Below are positions 1 to 10,904 of a stretch of 64,000 nt of DNA, in pieces; the stretch's first letter is position 1; the number at the start of each line of letters is the position of its first letter. The notes below the pieces were generated by a model that saw only the letters and a list, made by a program, of their open reading frames with translations, had not been told where the DNA came from and did not search any database. The DNA comes from Epiperipatus broadwayi (lineage: Eukaryota; Onychophora; Udeonychophora; Euonychophora; Peripatidae): positions 3,102,001 to 3,166,000 of the forward strand of contig JAQFVV010000056.1 of the NCBI GenBank assembly GCA_028023455.1, written 5' to 3'. The translations under genes and the position numbers were made by a program.

Positions 1-1165
1 TCTTCCATAACATTATTATTTGTACCCTTTCTGTTTTCAAGTATTTACATTCAATTAACAGATGCCTAATATTTTCTGTTCCTTCCTTACACAATTTACA
101 GACTAAATCACCCATATTTTTCCATTAACATGTATATTCTTTTGTTGCTAATGATCCCATTTGAGCCTTAAACAATAAATTACTTTCCTTACTATTATCA
201 TGCATTAACTCACACCTAATGTTCTGTTTACTTCTATGTATATTTAAATTCTTTTTACTCTCTATACTAGATCTCCATCTCTCTAACTCCCTATTCTTTA
301 TTAATGAATCCCAATTCTTACCACTATAATACTCAACAATTTTCCTAATACAATCATCCCACCTTTTGTACAAATACACTGATATAAATTCTTTATCCAC
401 ATCTTTTGTACACATCATTACCTTTCTCACCTATCTTGTTGCCTGCCCTTTACTCATAACCTAATTAAATACTATTTTGGCTATTCTTTTATTATCCATA
501 AACTGCAATCTACCAAATATTTTCATTTTACTTTTTGCATCTCTCATATAAAAATTTGACCATCCCATTTCTCTTTGAATTGCCTCCCTTGCTATCCATA
601 CATCTGCATCTAATGCATGTCCTCCTACTTCCCTTTGCACTTTTTCTAAGTAATCTAATACCCCTTTACTAACACATAACCCATCATTACCATATGTTAA
701 CCCTGCTACTACAACTCTCTTCCATATAATTCTAGCTACATCATATTTATTACATGAAAACACTGTTAATTTCTTTATTAATACTTTTGTTTTCTTTGCT
801 TCATTTATCAATTTTTTCTCCCATTCATCCCAACAATTTTTCTGATTACTTAAGATAATTCTCAAATAATTATATTTATTCACCACACTTAACTTTATAT
901 CCCCCAATAAATATTCTACATTTTCTCTTTCCCCAGTATTAACCATCACTAAATTTGATTTTTCTTCACTAAATTTAATTCTCATCTTTTTACCCACCCT
1001 TGCACATGTCCTCAGCATAACTTCCATATCTTCTTTTTTTCTGCACACAAAAAGATATCACCCACAATAAAAAGATCTGACAAAATATATACTCCCTTGC
1101 AACCTATTAACAGTATCTCTATCCCTCCACCTAATCTTTCTATTGCTCTCATTCACCACCTTTCC
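1..1165 (-). pseudogene. 3' end of a CR1-like LINE ORF2 (RT thumb and C-terminal finger), truncated copy
   Basis: Non-LTR retrotransposon polymerase remnant read on the minus strand. An open stretch at 1048-461 carries the region after the RT active site: a YNYL motif, then GLTYGND followed by a conserved tail found in many LINE polymerases. A stop at 461, where the sister copy lacks one, separates it from 430-125. The frame beyond 125 has a CxxC...H...C finger near 105-40 (CKLCKEG...RHLLIEC) typical of LINE C-termini. The segment matches 1350-2400, so it is a second copy of the same element lying downstream in tandem. It is 5'-truncated just past the RT active site and continues past the window start. 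Non-functional. Confidence 0.8.
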
Positions 1166-1863
1166 TTCTCTTTCCATTCTGCACCCTAAGTTTTTCCATA
1201 TTTTTCTCTATTCTGCTCCATCCTATTTCCACAACATAATCTTTGTCAACTCTATGGCTTTATATCTAAATGCTCTTTATTTTTTCAAACTCAACCTAAA
1301 AACATAGAGTCCATTTTCTATATAATCAACTTGTTTATATTTATTTTCCCACAACTTCATTATTTGTACCCTTTCTGCTTGCAAGCATTTACATTTAATT
1401 AAGAAATGCCTAATTTTCCTATGCCTTCATTTCACAACTTGCAGCCTAAATTGCCCACATTTTTCTATTTATGTGTATATTCCCTTGTTGCTAAAGATCC
1501 TGTTTGAGTCTTAAATAGTAAACTACTTTCCCTGCTATTATCATAAATTAACTTGACTCATTATTCTGTTTATTCCTATATATATATTTAAACTCTGTTT
1601 ACTCTTCATACTAGTTCTCCATCTCTCCAACTTTTAGATTTGATTAATGCAACTATTCTTCTATTTAATTCCTTGCCACTATAACACTCAACAATTCTCC
1701 TAACACAATCATCTTACCTTTAGTATAAATATACTGACATAAATTCTTTATCAAATCTTCTGAATACTATAATATCTTTCTCTCTTATCTTGTTGCCTAT
1801 TCTTTACTCATGACCCAATTAAATATTATTTTGGCTAATCTCTTATTATCCATAAATTGCAAT

Positions 1864-3020
1864 CTATGGAACATTTTCATTTTGCTTTTTGCATCTCTTA
1901 TATAAAAACTTTGAGCATTCCATTTCTCCTTGAATTGCCTCCATTGCCATCCACACATCTGCATCTAATGCATCTCTTCCTACTTCTCTTTGTAACTTTT
2001 TTCTTAAGTAATCTAACACCCATTTAGTAACAGATAACACATCATTGCCATAAGTTAACCCTACAACTGCCACTCCCTTCCATACAATTCTAACTATATC
2101 ATATTTATTAAATAAAAACACTGCTAATTTCTTTATCAGTTCCATTTTTTTGTTTGCTTCATTTATTAATTTTGTCTCCCATTTATCCAAGCAATTTCTC
2201 TGATTTCTTAAGATGATTCCCAAATAGTTATACCTATTCACCACATTTAATTTTACATTCACCAATAAAAATTATTTCTTTTCTCTTTCCCCAGTATTTG
2301 TCATCATTACTTTTGATTTTTCTTCACTAAATTTAATCCCCATCTCTTTACCACTCTTATGCATGTCTTCAGCATAACTCCCATATCTTCCCTACATTCT
2401 GTGCACAAGAAGGTATCCTGATAATATTTATACTCTCTTGCCACCTATTAATGGTATCTCTATCTGTCTTCCTAGTCTTTCTATTGCTCTTTCTATTTCT
2501 CTTAAATATAACAAAAACAAAATAGATAACATAGGACATCCTTGCCTTAGTCCCACCCCAATTTTAACTTTAACTGCTTTTATATTTCCTAATTGATACA
2601 TATAGTAATTATTTCAATACAATCTCTTAATAAGATCAACTAAAACTCTATTCATTTCCCAAATTTACTAAACTTACCTAACAATCTATTTCTGTTTACT
2701 CTATATGCTTCTCTATATCTATAAAAACCATATATAACTCTCTACCTGTATTCCTACTCATATCTACAAGTTGTGTAATTACAAATAAACTGCCTCCTAT
2801 ACATATATCTGATTGAAAACCTCCTTGCATTTCTCCCACTATATTATTTTCTTCCATTCATTTTGTGATTTTTCCAGCCACTCATATATGCAAAAACTTT
2901 ATATAACACTGATGTTATTGCTATTGTCTATAAATGTTTAATTTTCTATGATCCTTACTCTTCTCTTTAAATATTAACCTTACTCTTGCATTATTCCAGC
3001 TATCTGGAAATTCTCTCTTC
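1864..3020 (-). pseudogene. LINE ORF2: reverse transcriptase and thumb
   Basis: RT fragments on the minus strand in order: PDSWNNARVRLIFKEKSKD (about 3005-2945, motif 0/1), GEMQGGFQ (about 2850), ELYMVFIDIEK (motif A, about 2725), LRQGCPMLSILF (motif B, about 2550), then a region where the FADD box is eroded near 2420. The open stretch 2265-1864 covers the thumb and is homologous to 1048-461 (NRYNYLGI, GLTYGND). Stops and indels are frequent. This is the sister of the truncated copy at the window start. Confidence 0.75.
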
Positions 3021-3599
3021 TGTGCCATCTTATTAAAACATGATAATAGGGTTAATGTTGCCCTATTTTCTAAATTCATCACCATCTTTGCTGCCCATTT
3101 ATCTAAACCTCTTTGCTTTCCACTTTTCTATTTGTTCCTTGCCTCATTCAATTCATTTTTGTCAATCTAATATTTCCATTACTATATGCTTTCATATACT
3201 TTATTCCTTCATCATCTTGTAATACTCCTCCTCTCTCCCCTACATTCCTATTTTTTAATATATGTCCAATTTTTTTACTCCCAACTTCAACAATTTACTA
3301 TTTAATTTCACCTTCTCTTTATAATTATCTATTTTAGCCAACTTTTTTTTAAAAATACTTTTCCCATTTAACATTAACATCTTTCTCACTTTTTTTTAAT
3401 TTTTAATAGCAAAGTTATATTCTCTGCATGATTTTTTCTCTCTTTTATACTTTTACTACTTTTCTATTCCTTTTATTCTTCTGAATATTCTCACATAAAA
3501 ATTTGCCACTTTTTCTACTTCACCACACCAGTCCTTATATTCATCCCCAACAAACTCTTTCATGATTTCTTCTACTTTTATTTCATATTCTTCTAACTT

Positions 3600-4350
3600 A
3601 TTCTTATCATTCATTTTCTATCCAAATCTTTCACTATTCTTTCTGTTTTTATTTCTATTTATCATCACATTACTAACCATTTCTATTATAAAGAAATTAT
3701 TATCATTATTACAAACTCTCTCTTCATTATCAACACACTTTAATTTTCCATACTTTATTCATTCCCTCTTTCTCTATTAATACATGATCTATTATGTGAA
3801 ATATATTATTTCTAGACCATGTGTATTGTCTCTCATAAATATTTGATAAATTTTCAATGCCCAAATTCACTCTCTAATAAAAAAAATTTCAAAACCTGTC
3901 CATTCTTGTTATTTATATCATAAATTTCTTCAGTATGCACATTCATATCCCCTATAACTATTATTTTCTTTCCATTTTTTGAAAGTCTGTATATCCTTAA
4001 CTAGGTATTCATATATGCTACTGTTCCACTCCATCATAGTTTGATTATCTCCAGTAGCTATATACACTATAGCCACCATCCATTCTTGTCTTTCTAACTT
4101 TATCTCAAACCACAAATGTTCTTGACACTTAACAGCATTTAAATATTTTTTGACATAACTCCTATACCACCACCCCTTTTTTTCTTTTCTATCTATATCC
4201 TGTTATACCACATTTTCCAGAATAGGTTCTTCTTCTCTTACATGTGTTTCCACTACTGCTAATATCTTATGCTCTTCATTGTTAACTGCTTTAATTCCAA
4301 CCACTTTTCTGGTCTCCTACCATTTTGCATATTCAAATATCTAATTGTAA
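3600..4350 (-). pseudogene. LINE ORF2 N-terminus: apurinic-type endonuclease
   Basis: Degenerate EEP-family endonuclease that would nick the target DNA before target-primed reverse transcription. Visible pieces on the minus strand: IRYLNMQN near the start (about 4345), AVVETHVREEEP (metal-binding Glu of the family), an open block at 4115-3930 with VAIVYIATGD, then IGDMNVHT just past 3960 in another frame (the GDxN motif), and near 3830-3780 TWSR...IIDHVL, matching the closing W...DH motif. At least two frameshifts are needed to read it through, so it is a fossil. Confidence 0.7.
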
Positions 4351-4619
4351 CAATTTTTTCATTTCTTACTACCATTTTATAAATTCTTTTGACTCTTGTT
4401 TCTCTACTATATTTGTAATTAGATTGCTTATCATTAGTTTTACAGACTCATTCCCTCTTTGCATCTACATTTATATCCAAATCAGTTACCCTTTGTTTAA
4501 TTTTTATAGCCCATCCATTCTTTTTATAATACTGGAATTAAAAACTCTATTCCCATTTATAAATTTTCTGAACTGTAATATTTTTTATAACTTTATAAAT
4601 CAAACTCCCTCATACTTCA

Positions 4620-5430
4620 CTTCCTTGTTTTGCTAAATGCAATCCATCTTTACTATATAATTCCCTCTTACTAATAAAAAGATCCCACACATCCACAAAT
4701 ATAACACTATTTCTTCACATAATTTTTTCAATCTCTCATTTATAGAACATGCCCTATCTAACATATATCCATTATTAAATCTTGGTACCAACTATTTCTA
4801 CTCTTTCTTTAATCTTACTCAAATTACTAATCAATTCTATGTACTCTTCAATTACTCTCTTCAATAGCTCTGGCAAATTATTTGTCCTTACCATAACGTA
4901 CACAGCTCTACTCCATTGTTTCTTTACCTTATCTATAACATCCCTAATTCTAGCTCCAGTGAAATGTATTTTTACCTATCTGTTTTTATTTTCCCTTGCA
5001 ATTACATCCTCACATCCTCTAATTAGTGAATCTCCTATCAATACTGATGCATAGTTTACTTTTCCTACTTCATCTGTAACATTCTGTTGCAGCTTCTGAA
5101 CTTCCTTATCTACTTCTTCCTAATCATTTCTATTCATTAATCCACTAGAAACATATTCTATTTTATCTTCCTCAACTATATTTTGCTCTATTCCTCCTGT
5201 CATTCTTCTTAAACTATTTAAACTTAGAAACTATTTTTTCACCTCTTTTATCACATTTACACATGATCTACATAACCATATACCTGTTACAGCCCTCATA
5301 GTCTTATTTAAGCATTTCAAATGAGAAACCTCATCATATACAGTACACTTTACTACAGCATACCTAATTCTTTTCTGACCATTATTTTCCAATTCCCCTA
5401 CTCTACATTTAACTTTATGCATTCTCTACT
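4620..5430 (-). pseudogene. LINE ORF1: PHD-like finger and SGNH/esterase domain
   Basis: The first 63 codons (5422-5231) contain a cysteine/histidine pattern ending HLKCLNK...GIWLCRSC, which resembles the second half of a PHD finger. From about 5060 the frame reads a GDSLIRG block (the serine-containing block I of SGNH hydrolases), then TGARIRDVI, then YVMVRTNNL (block III would have GTNN; here G is replaced by R), and near 4640 KDGLHLAKQG, which contains the block V DxxH-type motif. These match the esterase domain described in CR1 ORF1 proteins, which is thought to act in RNA-protein complex or membrane association. In-frame stops near 4975 and 4770 break it. Confidence 0.65.
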
Positions 5431-5440
5431 ACTCTACAAA

Positions 5441-5822
5441 TCCCTTTATACAAAGGAAGAATTTTTTTCTTTCTTTCAATGGTGATTGATATAAACATGT
5501 TTCCCAACCTTAGACCTCAAAATGTTATCTTCTTTTTCAAATAAATCACTCTCTTTCTTAAATTACAAAATTCTTTAGCAGAAAACTTATTAAAAACCTA
5601 ACTAATCTTATGTACAACTTAATTTTACAGCCTCCTTGCAGTAACACATACACACAACAAATTTTTTATTTATTTGTGTATTTAAAATGGCATAATGAAA
5701 TACTTTCCAAACATTATCACTATTGTTCCTGATCTTTCCAAATCTCTTGATCCCATTTTTTTTTCACCTCCAGTAAGCAAACAATTTTTGTAGCAGTAAA
5801 ATTCTCCAGATAATATTATATA
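5441..5822. other. AT-rich spacer 5' of the LINE
   Basis: No ORF or recognisable repeat could be supported. It may include the LINE 5' untranslated region, which would sit directly upstream of the PHD-like finger on the minus strand. Confidence 0.4.
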
Positions 5823-5839
5823 TATATAAAGTTTAACTT

Positions 5840-5951
5840 ATTGAAGAACAAATCAGGCATGCCAGCCCAGCAAGGCAGTAGCAGCAGCAATCAATGGTAT
5901 CCATTGATTATGATAGCTTGCACTTGGTGACACTACTGTATGGAGAGTTTT
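5840..5951 (+). repeat. Fragment related to the hairpin element at 57.02-57.28 kb
   Basis: The block CCATTGATTATGATAGCTTG followed by a GCACTTGGTGACACTACTGT-like stretch aligns with 57221-57275 (TTCATTGATTACTAAGACTT, then GCACTGGATGGCACTACTAT). Both lie at the outer end of the same repeat. Here only one end is present, joined to a LINE fragment. Confidence 0.5.
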
Positions 5952-6185
5952 AATTGAAAGCAGAAAGGGTACAAATAATGAGGTTATGGAAGAATAAATA
6001 AAAACAAAGTGATTATACAGTAAGTGGGTTATTGATTTTTATGCTGGGTTTGGGAAAAGATAAGGGGGATTTAGATATAAAGGCCATAGAGTTGACAAAG
6101 ATTATGTTGTGGAAATGGGATGGAACAGATTATGGGAAAACTTAGGGTGGGAAATGGAAAGGGAAGGTAAAGTGGCTAACAAGTT
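5952..6185 (+). mobile_element. 3'-terminal fragment of the CR1-like LINE, plus strand
   Basis: Translates to the extreme C-terminus of the same LINE seen at 1-5440 (AERVQIM then LWKNK..., IKAIELTKIMLWK) and matches the reverse complement of about 1150-1390. It is 5'-truncated, as usual for LINEs, and lies opposite in orientation to the other copies. It shows that the element's coding or 3' region extends past the C-terminal finger. Confidence 0.7.
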
Positions 6186-6654
6186 TTTCTGGGCATAGTT
6201 TCTGAGAGATTCCTGACTTTCTTTAAGGAGGTCACAGAACATCACATCACATATTCTTATTAACAGCATGTGTAAGCATATGAAATGGGAATCGTGATGA
6301 ATTTAAATATATTAAACCTAGATTTTAAAATTTCATTCTAATTTGAAAAAGATCAAAAGTTCACAAACAAACAAATAGATTTTCCAAAATCAGAAAGTAT
6401 TTAAAACCTGAAATATTCATCTATATTTAAAATGCTATTTGTTATGAATACCAAACACTCAAAAAATAATTAGATTGAATGAAACCTTGAAAAATAAGTA
6501 TTAAATATTTAGTAGAACCTTACATCAGATTTAATAGCTTTATTAAATAATTATATTTTTTTTATCCATCAATAATTTAATAATCTGATGTCATTTTTGA
6601 TGTTTTTCTAATTTTATTAATTAATGGATTTAATATCTAACATATAGGCTATAT
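6186..6654. other. AT-rich spacer
   Basis: No gene, RNA or repeat structure is supported here beyond simple AT-rich sequence. Confidence 0.4.
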
Positions 6655-7075
6655 ATATACCTGCACAAACAATGTAATATATAGGGTACTTTGAGATCAG
6701 ACTTTCACATGACTCTCAACTCTCTACACTATCTCATTCCACTAATATACTTGACCACATGTATATCTAAAAGATAAATAATTACCAATATACATAGTTC
6801 ATGCTAAACTAGTACTTGTCAGTTGGTCCAGATTATGATCACTACACATATATACAATAAGTCCTCAGATTAAGATAGCCAATCTTCTCACTTTAATGGA
6901 CAGGCTTCAATCCACTCCACCCTCCAAATCTTCAGCCATCCATCCTATTGAAAATCTGATGATGGACTGCTCAAAGCCCACACTGCTGCTGACATTCTCA
7001 TCAGGAGATAGTGTGGAAAGTTGAGGATTGTGTGAAAGTTTGAGCTCAAAATACCCTATAATTAATAGATTGTAA
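6655..7075 (-). repeat. Hammerhead-bearing dispersed repeat, copy 1 (minus)
   Basis: A repeat of about 0.4 kb, homologous to 8262-8805 and 57534-57835. Its two ends are an inverted pair: 6690-6760 on the minus strand and about 6985-7060 on the plus strand both contain the tail module (GAGATAGTGT..., then GTGAAAGTYTGA). The central part on the minus strand contains a hammerhead-like core (6784-6827) and a block ending with the conserved TCCATTAAAG-type sequence. The tail module resembles the 3' half of a tRNA. Confidence 0.75.
6784..6827 (-). ncRNA. Hammerhead-ribozyme-like fold, family B copy 1
   Basis: Minus strand. Stem I is ACCAA (6827-6823) with TTGGT (6788-6784), a perfect 5-bp match. 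Between them lie the core CTGACAA (G8 of CTGANGA changed to A), stem II GTACTA/TAGCAT around a GTT loop, GAA, and a short stem III region ending at a UA cleavage dinucleotide. The G8 change and the missing A15.1 suggest this copy is inactive. Type I topology, with stem I open to the flanks. Confidence 0.6.
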
Positions 7076-8261
7076 AAATATTATTAAATGATTTTATTAA
7101 AGAAACAGTATTTGTTTTCAAAGGCTTCACATGATTTACTTACTTTTTGAATACTAGGCATGATAATAATTAAATATAATTATGTAAAACAAATCTAGAT
7201 AATTCAAAATCACTTACCTTTTTCAAAAGAACCAATTTAAATGAGTATTATGTATAATAAACTGTTGCTAACAAATCATAAACATACATTCGTCACTAAT
7301 ATGAAAAAATCTGAAAAAACAATGAATACTCAAATTCATACTACCATCTAGTAAATAATTTTGAACAATGGGCTTCTATAATCCAATCAGATGGTACTAA
7401 ATTTACCTTATCAAAACAAAAAAAAGACATGATTGGTGACCTGTAGAGGTCCCTACTATCGCATTTTATACGCATGTGATTGAGGCTACAGTCTTAATGA
7501 ATATTATTACTTTATTAATAAATCGATGTCATAGTTTTCTATATGAGAAGTAGTGACCATATTTGAATTAGCTTCAAAGTTTATTTTATTTTTTTTCATT
7601 TTGGTAATTTGATAACATTTTTATAATTTATTAGTTTAAACGTGTTTATAAAATAGGTAAATTATTTTTAAATATATTTAATAAATTGAGGATTTTAAAC
7701 AGATTTTTTTTTTAAATAAATAAGCAAATTAATATATATATATCAAAACAATAAATATGTTAATTTTATTTTATGAAGAAAAAAAAAAAAGCATTTTGGA
7801 TGTTAAAAAGGCCAAAGCAGATATTTTAAACTGCAGTTTTGAATAATTTAAAGTTTATGAAATGGTTTTCAAACTTTAAAATCAGTCAGCTAAATGACTA
7901 ACATGCCGGATGTTGTTATACTTATTTAAATTTAAATGTTTCTTTAAATCTTCGGATAATGATTTATTAGCTCAAAAGAATTCTATAACTGAAATACAGT
8001 AGTTTACACTTCATTTGAAATGTTTCCTTTTTAAAAAAATTTGTCCACACATTTTTCTCTTTTAAGAAAAAAATAAAATAAATTTATACACATTTAAAAA
8101 ATGATAATCATCAAAAAAGAGAGAACAAATTGATTTATTATTAAACAGAAACAAAACAAAGTATTTAAAATCTGAGGATCCAATAGAGAGATGAAAAATT
8201 TCACAAACAAGTTTAAAGTCATTTTATATATATATAATATTTGAAATACAGGCATTCTTCA
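7076..8261. other. AT-rich spacer between two inverted repeat copies
   Basis: Low-complexity AT-rich sequence with A- and T-runs. No ORF or gene is supported. It separates the minus copy at 6655-7075 from the plus copy at 8262-8805, so it could be the inside of a larger element whose ends are those copies, but no coding remnant was found in it. Confidence 0.4.
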
Positions 8262-8784
8262 TATATCTGGAGCTTAATTGTAAATATAGGGGATTCGAAC
8301 CCAGTCTTTTAAGAACCTTTCAAGTATCTACCCTATCTCATATTTCAAATATTACGCATTAAGTCGGCATCCTGCCAATCCCACTTCTATGTATTTAAAT
8401 GGATAAGGTCCTATCCATGAGGGATCAGAGTGACTTGAGGTTAACATGGGAATAACAATAATATTGGCATCAGTATGGGATTTGGGTTTTCCATCTTCAG
8501 GTTTTCAATGGTATGGATGGCTGAAGAGTTGGAGATTGGAGTAGATTGAAGTCTGTCCATTAAAGTATGAAGTTTTGCTATCTTAGGATAAACTGAGCAC
8601 TGATTATATATATATGTGTGGGAGATGACAATCTGGACCAACTGATGAGTGCTGGTTCAGCAGAAAATATGTATATTAATGATTATTTATATTTTCTACA
8701 TGTGTGTGGTCATGTACATCAGTGGTATGAGATAGTGTGGATAGTTGAAGGGTGCTTGAAAGTCTGTGTTCAATTCTCATATAG

Positions 8785-8805
<21 letters not shown>
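8262..8805 (+). repeat. Hammerhead-bearing dispersed repeat, copy 2 (plus)
   Basis: Same family as 6655-7075 and 57534-57835. The left end (8262-8345) is an inverted copy of the tail module and on the minus strand reads a perfect tRNA B-box (GGTTCGAATCC). The centre (8490-8590) carries the block with TGTCCATTAAAGTATGAAG. The hammerhead-like core is at 8637-8682. The right end (8705-8800) is the plus-strand tail module with GTTCAATTC, again B-box like. Confidence 0.75.
8637..8682 (+). ncRNA. Hammerhead-ribozyme-like fold, family B copy 2
   Basis: ACCAA (8637-8641, stem I 5' strand), intact core CTGATGA (8642-8648), stem II GTGCTG-GTT-CAGCA (8649-8662), then GAAA (8663-8666) and a stem III region running to TATA. 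One base of stem II (11.1) is missing relative to the family consensus, and the 3' strand of stem I is TTAAT instead of TTGGT, so pairing is reduced to 2-3 bp. Core residues are kept but activity is doubtful. Confidence 0.6.
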
Positions 8806-8820
<15 letters not shown>

Positions 8821-8836
8821 ATTCTCATATATATAT
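8784..8836. repeat. (TA)n microsatellite
   Basis: Run of TA dinucleotides interrupted by TTC. It follows the tail module of the repeat directly, as simple repeats often do at SINE-like 3' ends. Confidence 0.8.
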
Positions 8837-8900
8837 AATTTAACCAATCTAATTAAGAGTTGATTGGGTTTAGGTTAGAAAGAAACTACTGTGTAGAAAT

Positions 8901-9104
8901 GTGTTATCTTTAACAACTCACATTGGTATGGATTTTCAAAATATAAAGACTGATGCTAGCTTTATTGATCTAGCCCTAGCTAATGATTCTGTTTGGAAAA
9001 GTGATCTTATTATAAAACTTCCTAAAATCCTTAAATGGAGGAATACTATTAATTTCTTGGCAAAATACTCTCCACTAGAAAAATTCTCAACTGATGCTAA
9101 ATGA
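8901..9104 (+). CDS. Unrecognised 67-codon ORF
   Basis: Reads MLSLTTHIGMDFQNI... and has a more protein-like composition than the surrounding AT-rich sequence, but no family was recognised. It has no visible partner ORF or poly-A signal. It could be a decayed transposon fragment or chance. Confidence 0.2.
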   Translation: MLSLTTHIGMDFQNIKTDASFIDLALANDSVWKSDLIIKLPKILKWRNTINFLAKYSPLEKFSTDAK

Positions 9105-10900
9105 CAGTTATGGTAGATACAAAATTCAGTTCAGTTTGCTCATTTATTTTATTTAATTATTGTAATAATTCTGTAAATGGATTTATATTATCAACATTTC
9201 ATATTTGATAGCTGTAATTTATTTATTGACTTGTTAAAATTATTATAACTTCATTTAATATATTTATTTATTAATGATCTTTCAGACACATATTGATTTC
9301 ACAAAAAGATCTTTTATTGAATTTTTTTCAAAAACTTGATTTTATTTCTAATCCAACAAAATTAATATGTTCAACTTTACATCTAAACATCAAGAAAAAT
9401 CTCATAATGCCTTGCAACAGTACATGAAACACAATTCTATCCCATACTATTTAAAAATAACCTCGAACTATAGTTTGATTTATTTTTCTTATCTATCAAT
9501 GATTAGATTTAAAATATTTTTTGGGAATAACATATTTGAAACAATGGCTGTCACTGCTTGGGCTAATTTTATTGAACTAAAAAGATAAAGCTATAAACTA
9601 TTTAAATTTATTTATTTGTAAAATGCATGCAAGAAAACGTTTATATATTGTAATATTTTTCATTATTGTCATGCAAAATTTCTTATATGTAATGAGAAAA
9701 TTCTGAAATAAATTTAAACTGTAAATATTTAAAAATATATATATTTTTTTCTTTTTTTCAAATCTTGCTTTTTTTTATTTATTTTATTAACCTTTTTTTT
9801 AGTATTAATTTTCCAATATTTTAACCATATTTTATGGTCATTGTTAAGCATTGTTTCATTATATATACAAATATCTGTTTATAAAGAATTTCCAAAATAA
9901 TATCATGCCAATACTTTTTCATATAAATTTCAGTTTTTCTATCTTATTTCCTGCTTTCTTACTTACCAACCATGCCTAAAAATTGTTATATCTGATAAGA
10001 AACTTCTTCACAATCTTCTCATGAGAAATAAATGAAATGTAATAAATTATTATTCCACATAGTTTCTGGTCATGAAAAATAAATTGTATTACATGCTTGT
10101 CATCTTTATGCATTAAAACTAGGAACATTTGTTGTTCAAAATAAAATTTAATTACCATCTTACTTAAAAGGATAAGAAAGCAAAGGCTGTTGTATTTTCT
10201 TTGAAATTTCTCAACGAAGATCATGATTTTGAAAATTTGCTTTCATATTAAATTGTTTACTATCACATCCATTGTACTTAATTATTTTATTATATTTTAT
10301 GAATAGTTTCAAACAAATAGATTTAATTTTGAAATTTACTTCTAAAATCTTACTTATTGTCTAGAAATTAATATAACTATTGAAGGGATTATAGCTAAAG
10401 CTCTCTATCTTATCAAAAACTTATTTAATAAGATTACTGATTTAAACAGATAAGTGCCATTCTTACCATGGCAGGAAAGATGAATTATATGCCAAACAAG
10501 TTTAGATTAAAATGCAGATTAATATCACTAATTTAGAACTTTTTTTTTTTTATCATGCCTGGGTTGATTCATGAAATAATTATAGGGTCAGAGTTTATGA
10601 ATAAATACAATTGCATCATAGATTATCAAAATCAACAAATTAAGTGCCAACTGAAAACTTGAAATTTTAATAATAATACTTCAAATTCAATCAATAAATT
10701 TTTATGTATTCAAGAGATGTCAGTAGAACTAAATGTAAAATTAAAACTGAAGATTCAAATGATTTAAATTATGAGTATAAAGAAAAATATTGTCAATTAA
10801 TTAATTTTAATATGTAAATATAAAGCATATTTTTTAAAACACTAGATATTATTAAAGGAAATGTTCAGTACATGCATTTAAAAAATCATAATTGTTTCAA
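9105..10900. other. AT-rich spacer
   Basis: No supported gene or repeat. Short ORFs at 9367-9588 (plus) and 9976-10224 (minus) show no recognisable motif and fit chance in AT-rich DNA. Confidence 0.4.
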
Positions 10901-10904
10901 AGCA

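Larger units (their letters stand above)
1170..5440 (-). mobile_element. CR1-like LINE, near full length, degenerate
   Basis: On the minus strand the domains run in the order PHD-like finger (5422-5231), SGNH/esterase (about 5060-4620), AP-type endonuclease (about 4350-3600), reverse transcriptase (about 3020-2250), thumb (2265-1864) and C-terminal finger (about 1480-1340). A PHD finger plus esterase ahead of EN-RT is the layout known for CR1-type non-LTR retrotransposons. The 3' end is placed near 1170, where homology to the plus-strand fragment at 5952-6185 stops. Many stops and frameshifts show it is dead. The exact 5' end is not visible. Clade assignment is by domain order, not by phylogeny. 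Confidence 0.75.

Noticed and set aside
3040-4636. Several plus-strand hydrophobic ORFs (3040-3222, 3113-3337, 3562-3780, 4325-4636)
   Set aside because: They are antisense shadows of the minus-strand LINE; A-rich coding strands give Phe/Leu/Ser-rich reverse frames.
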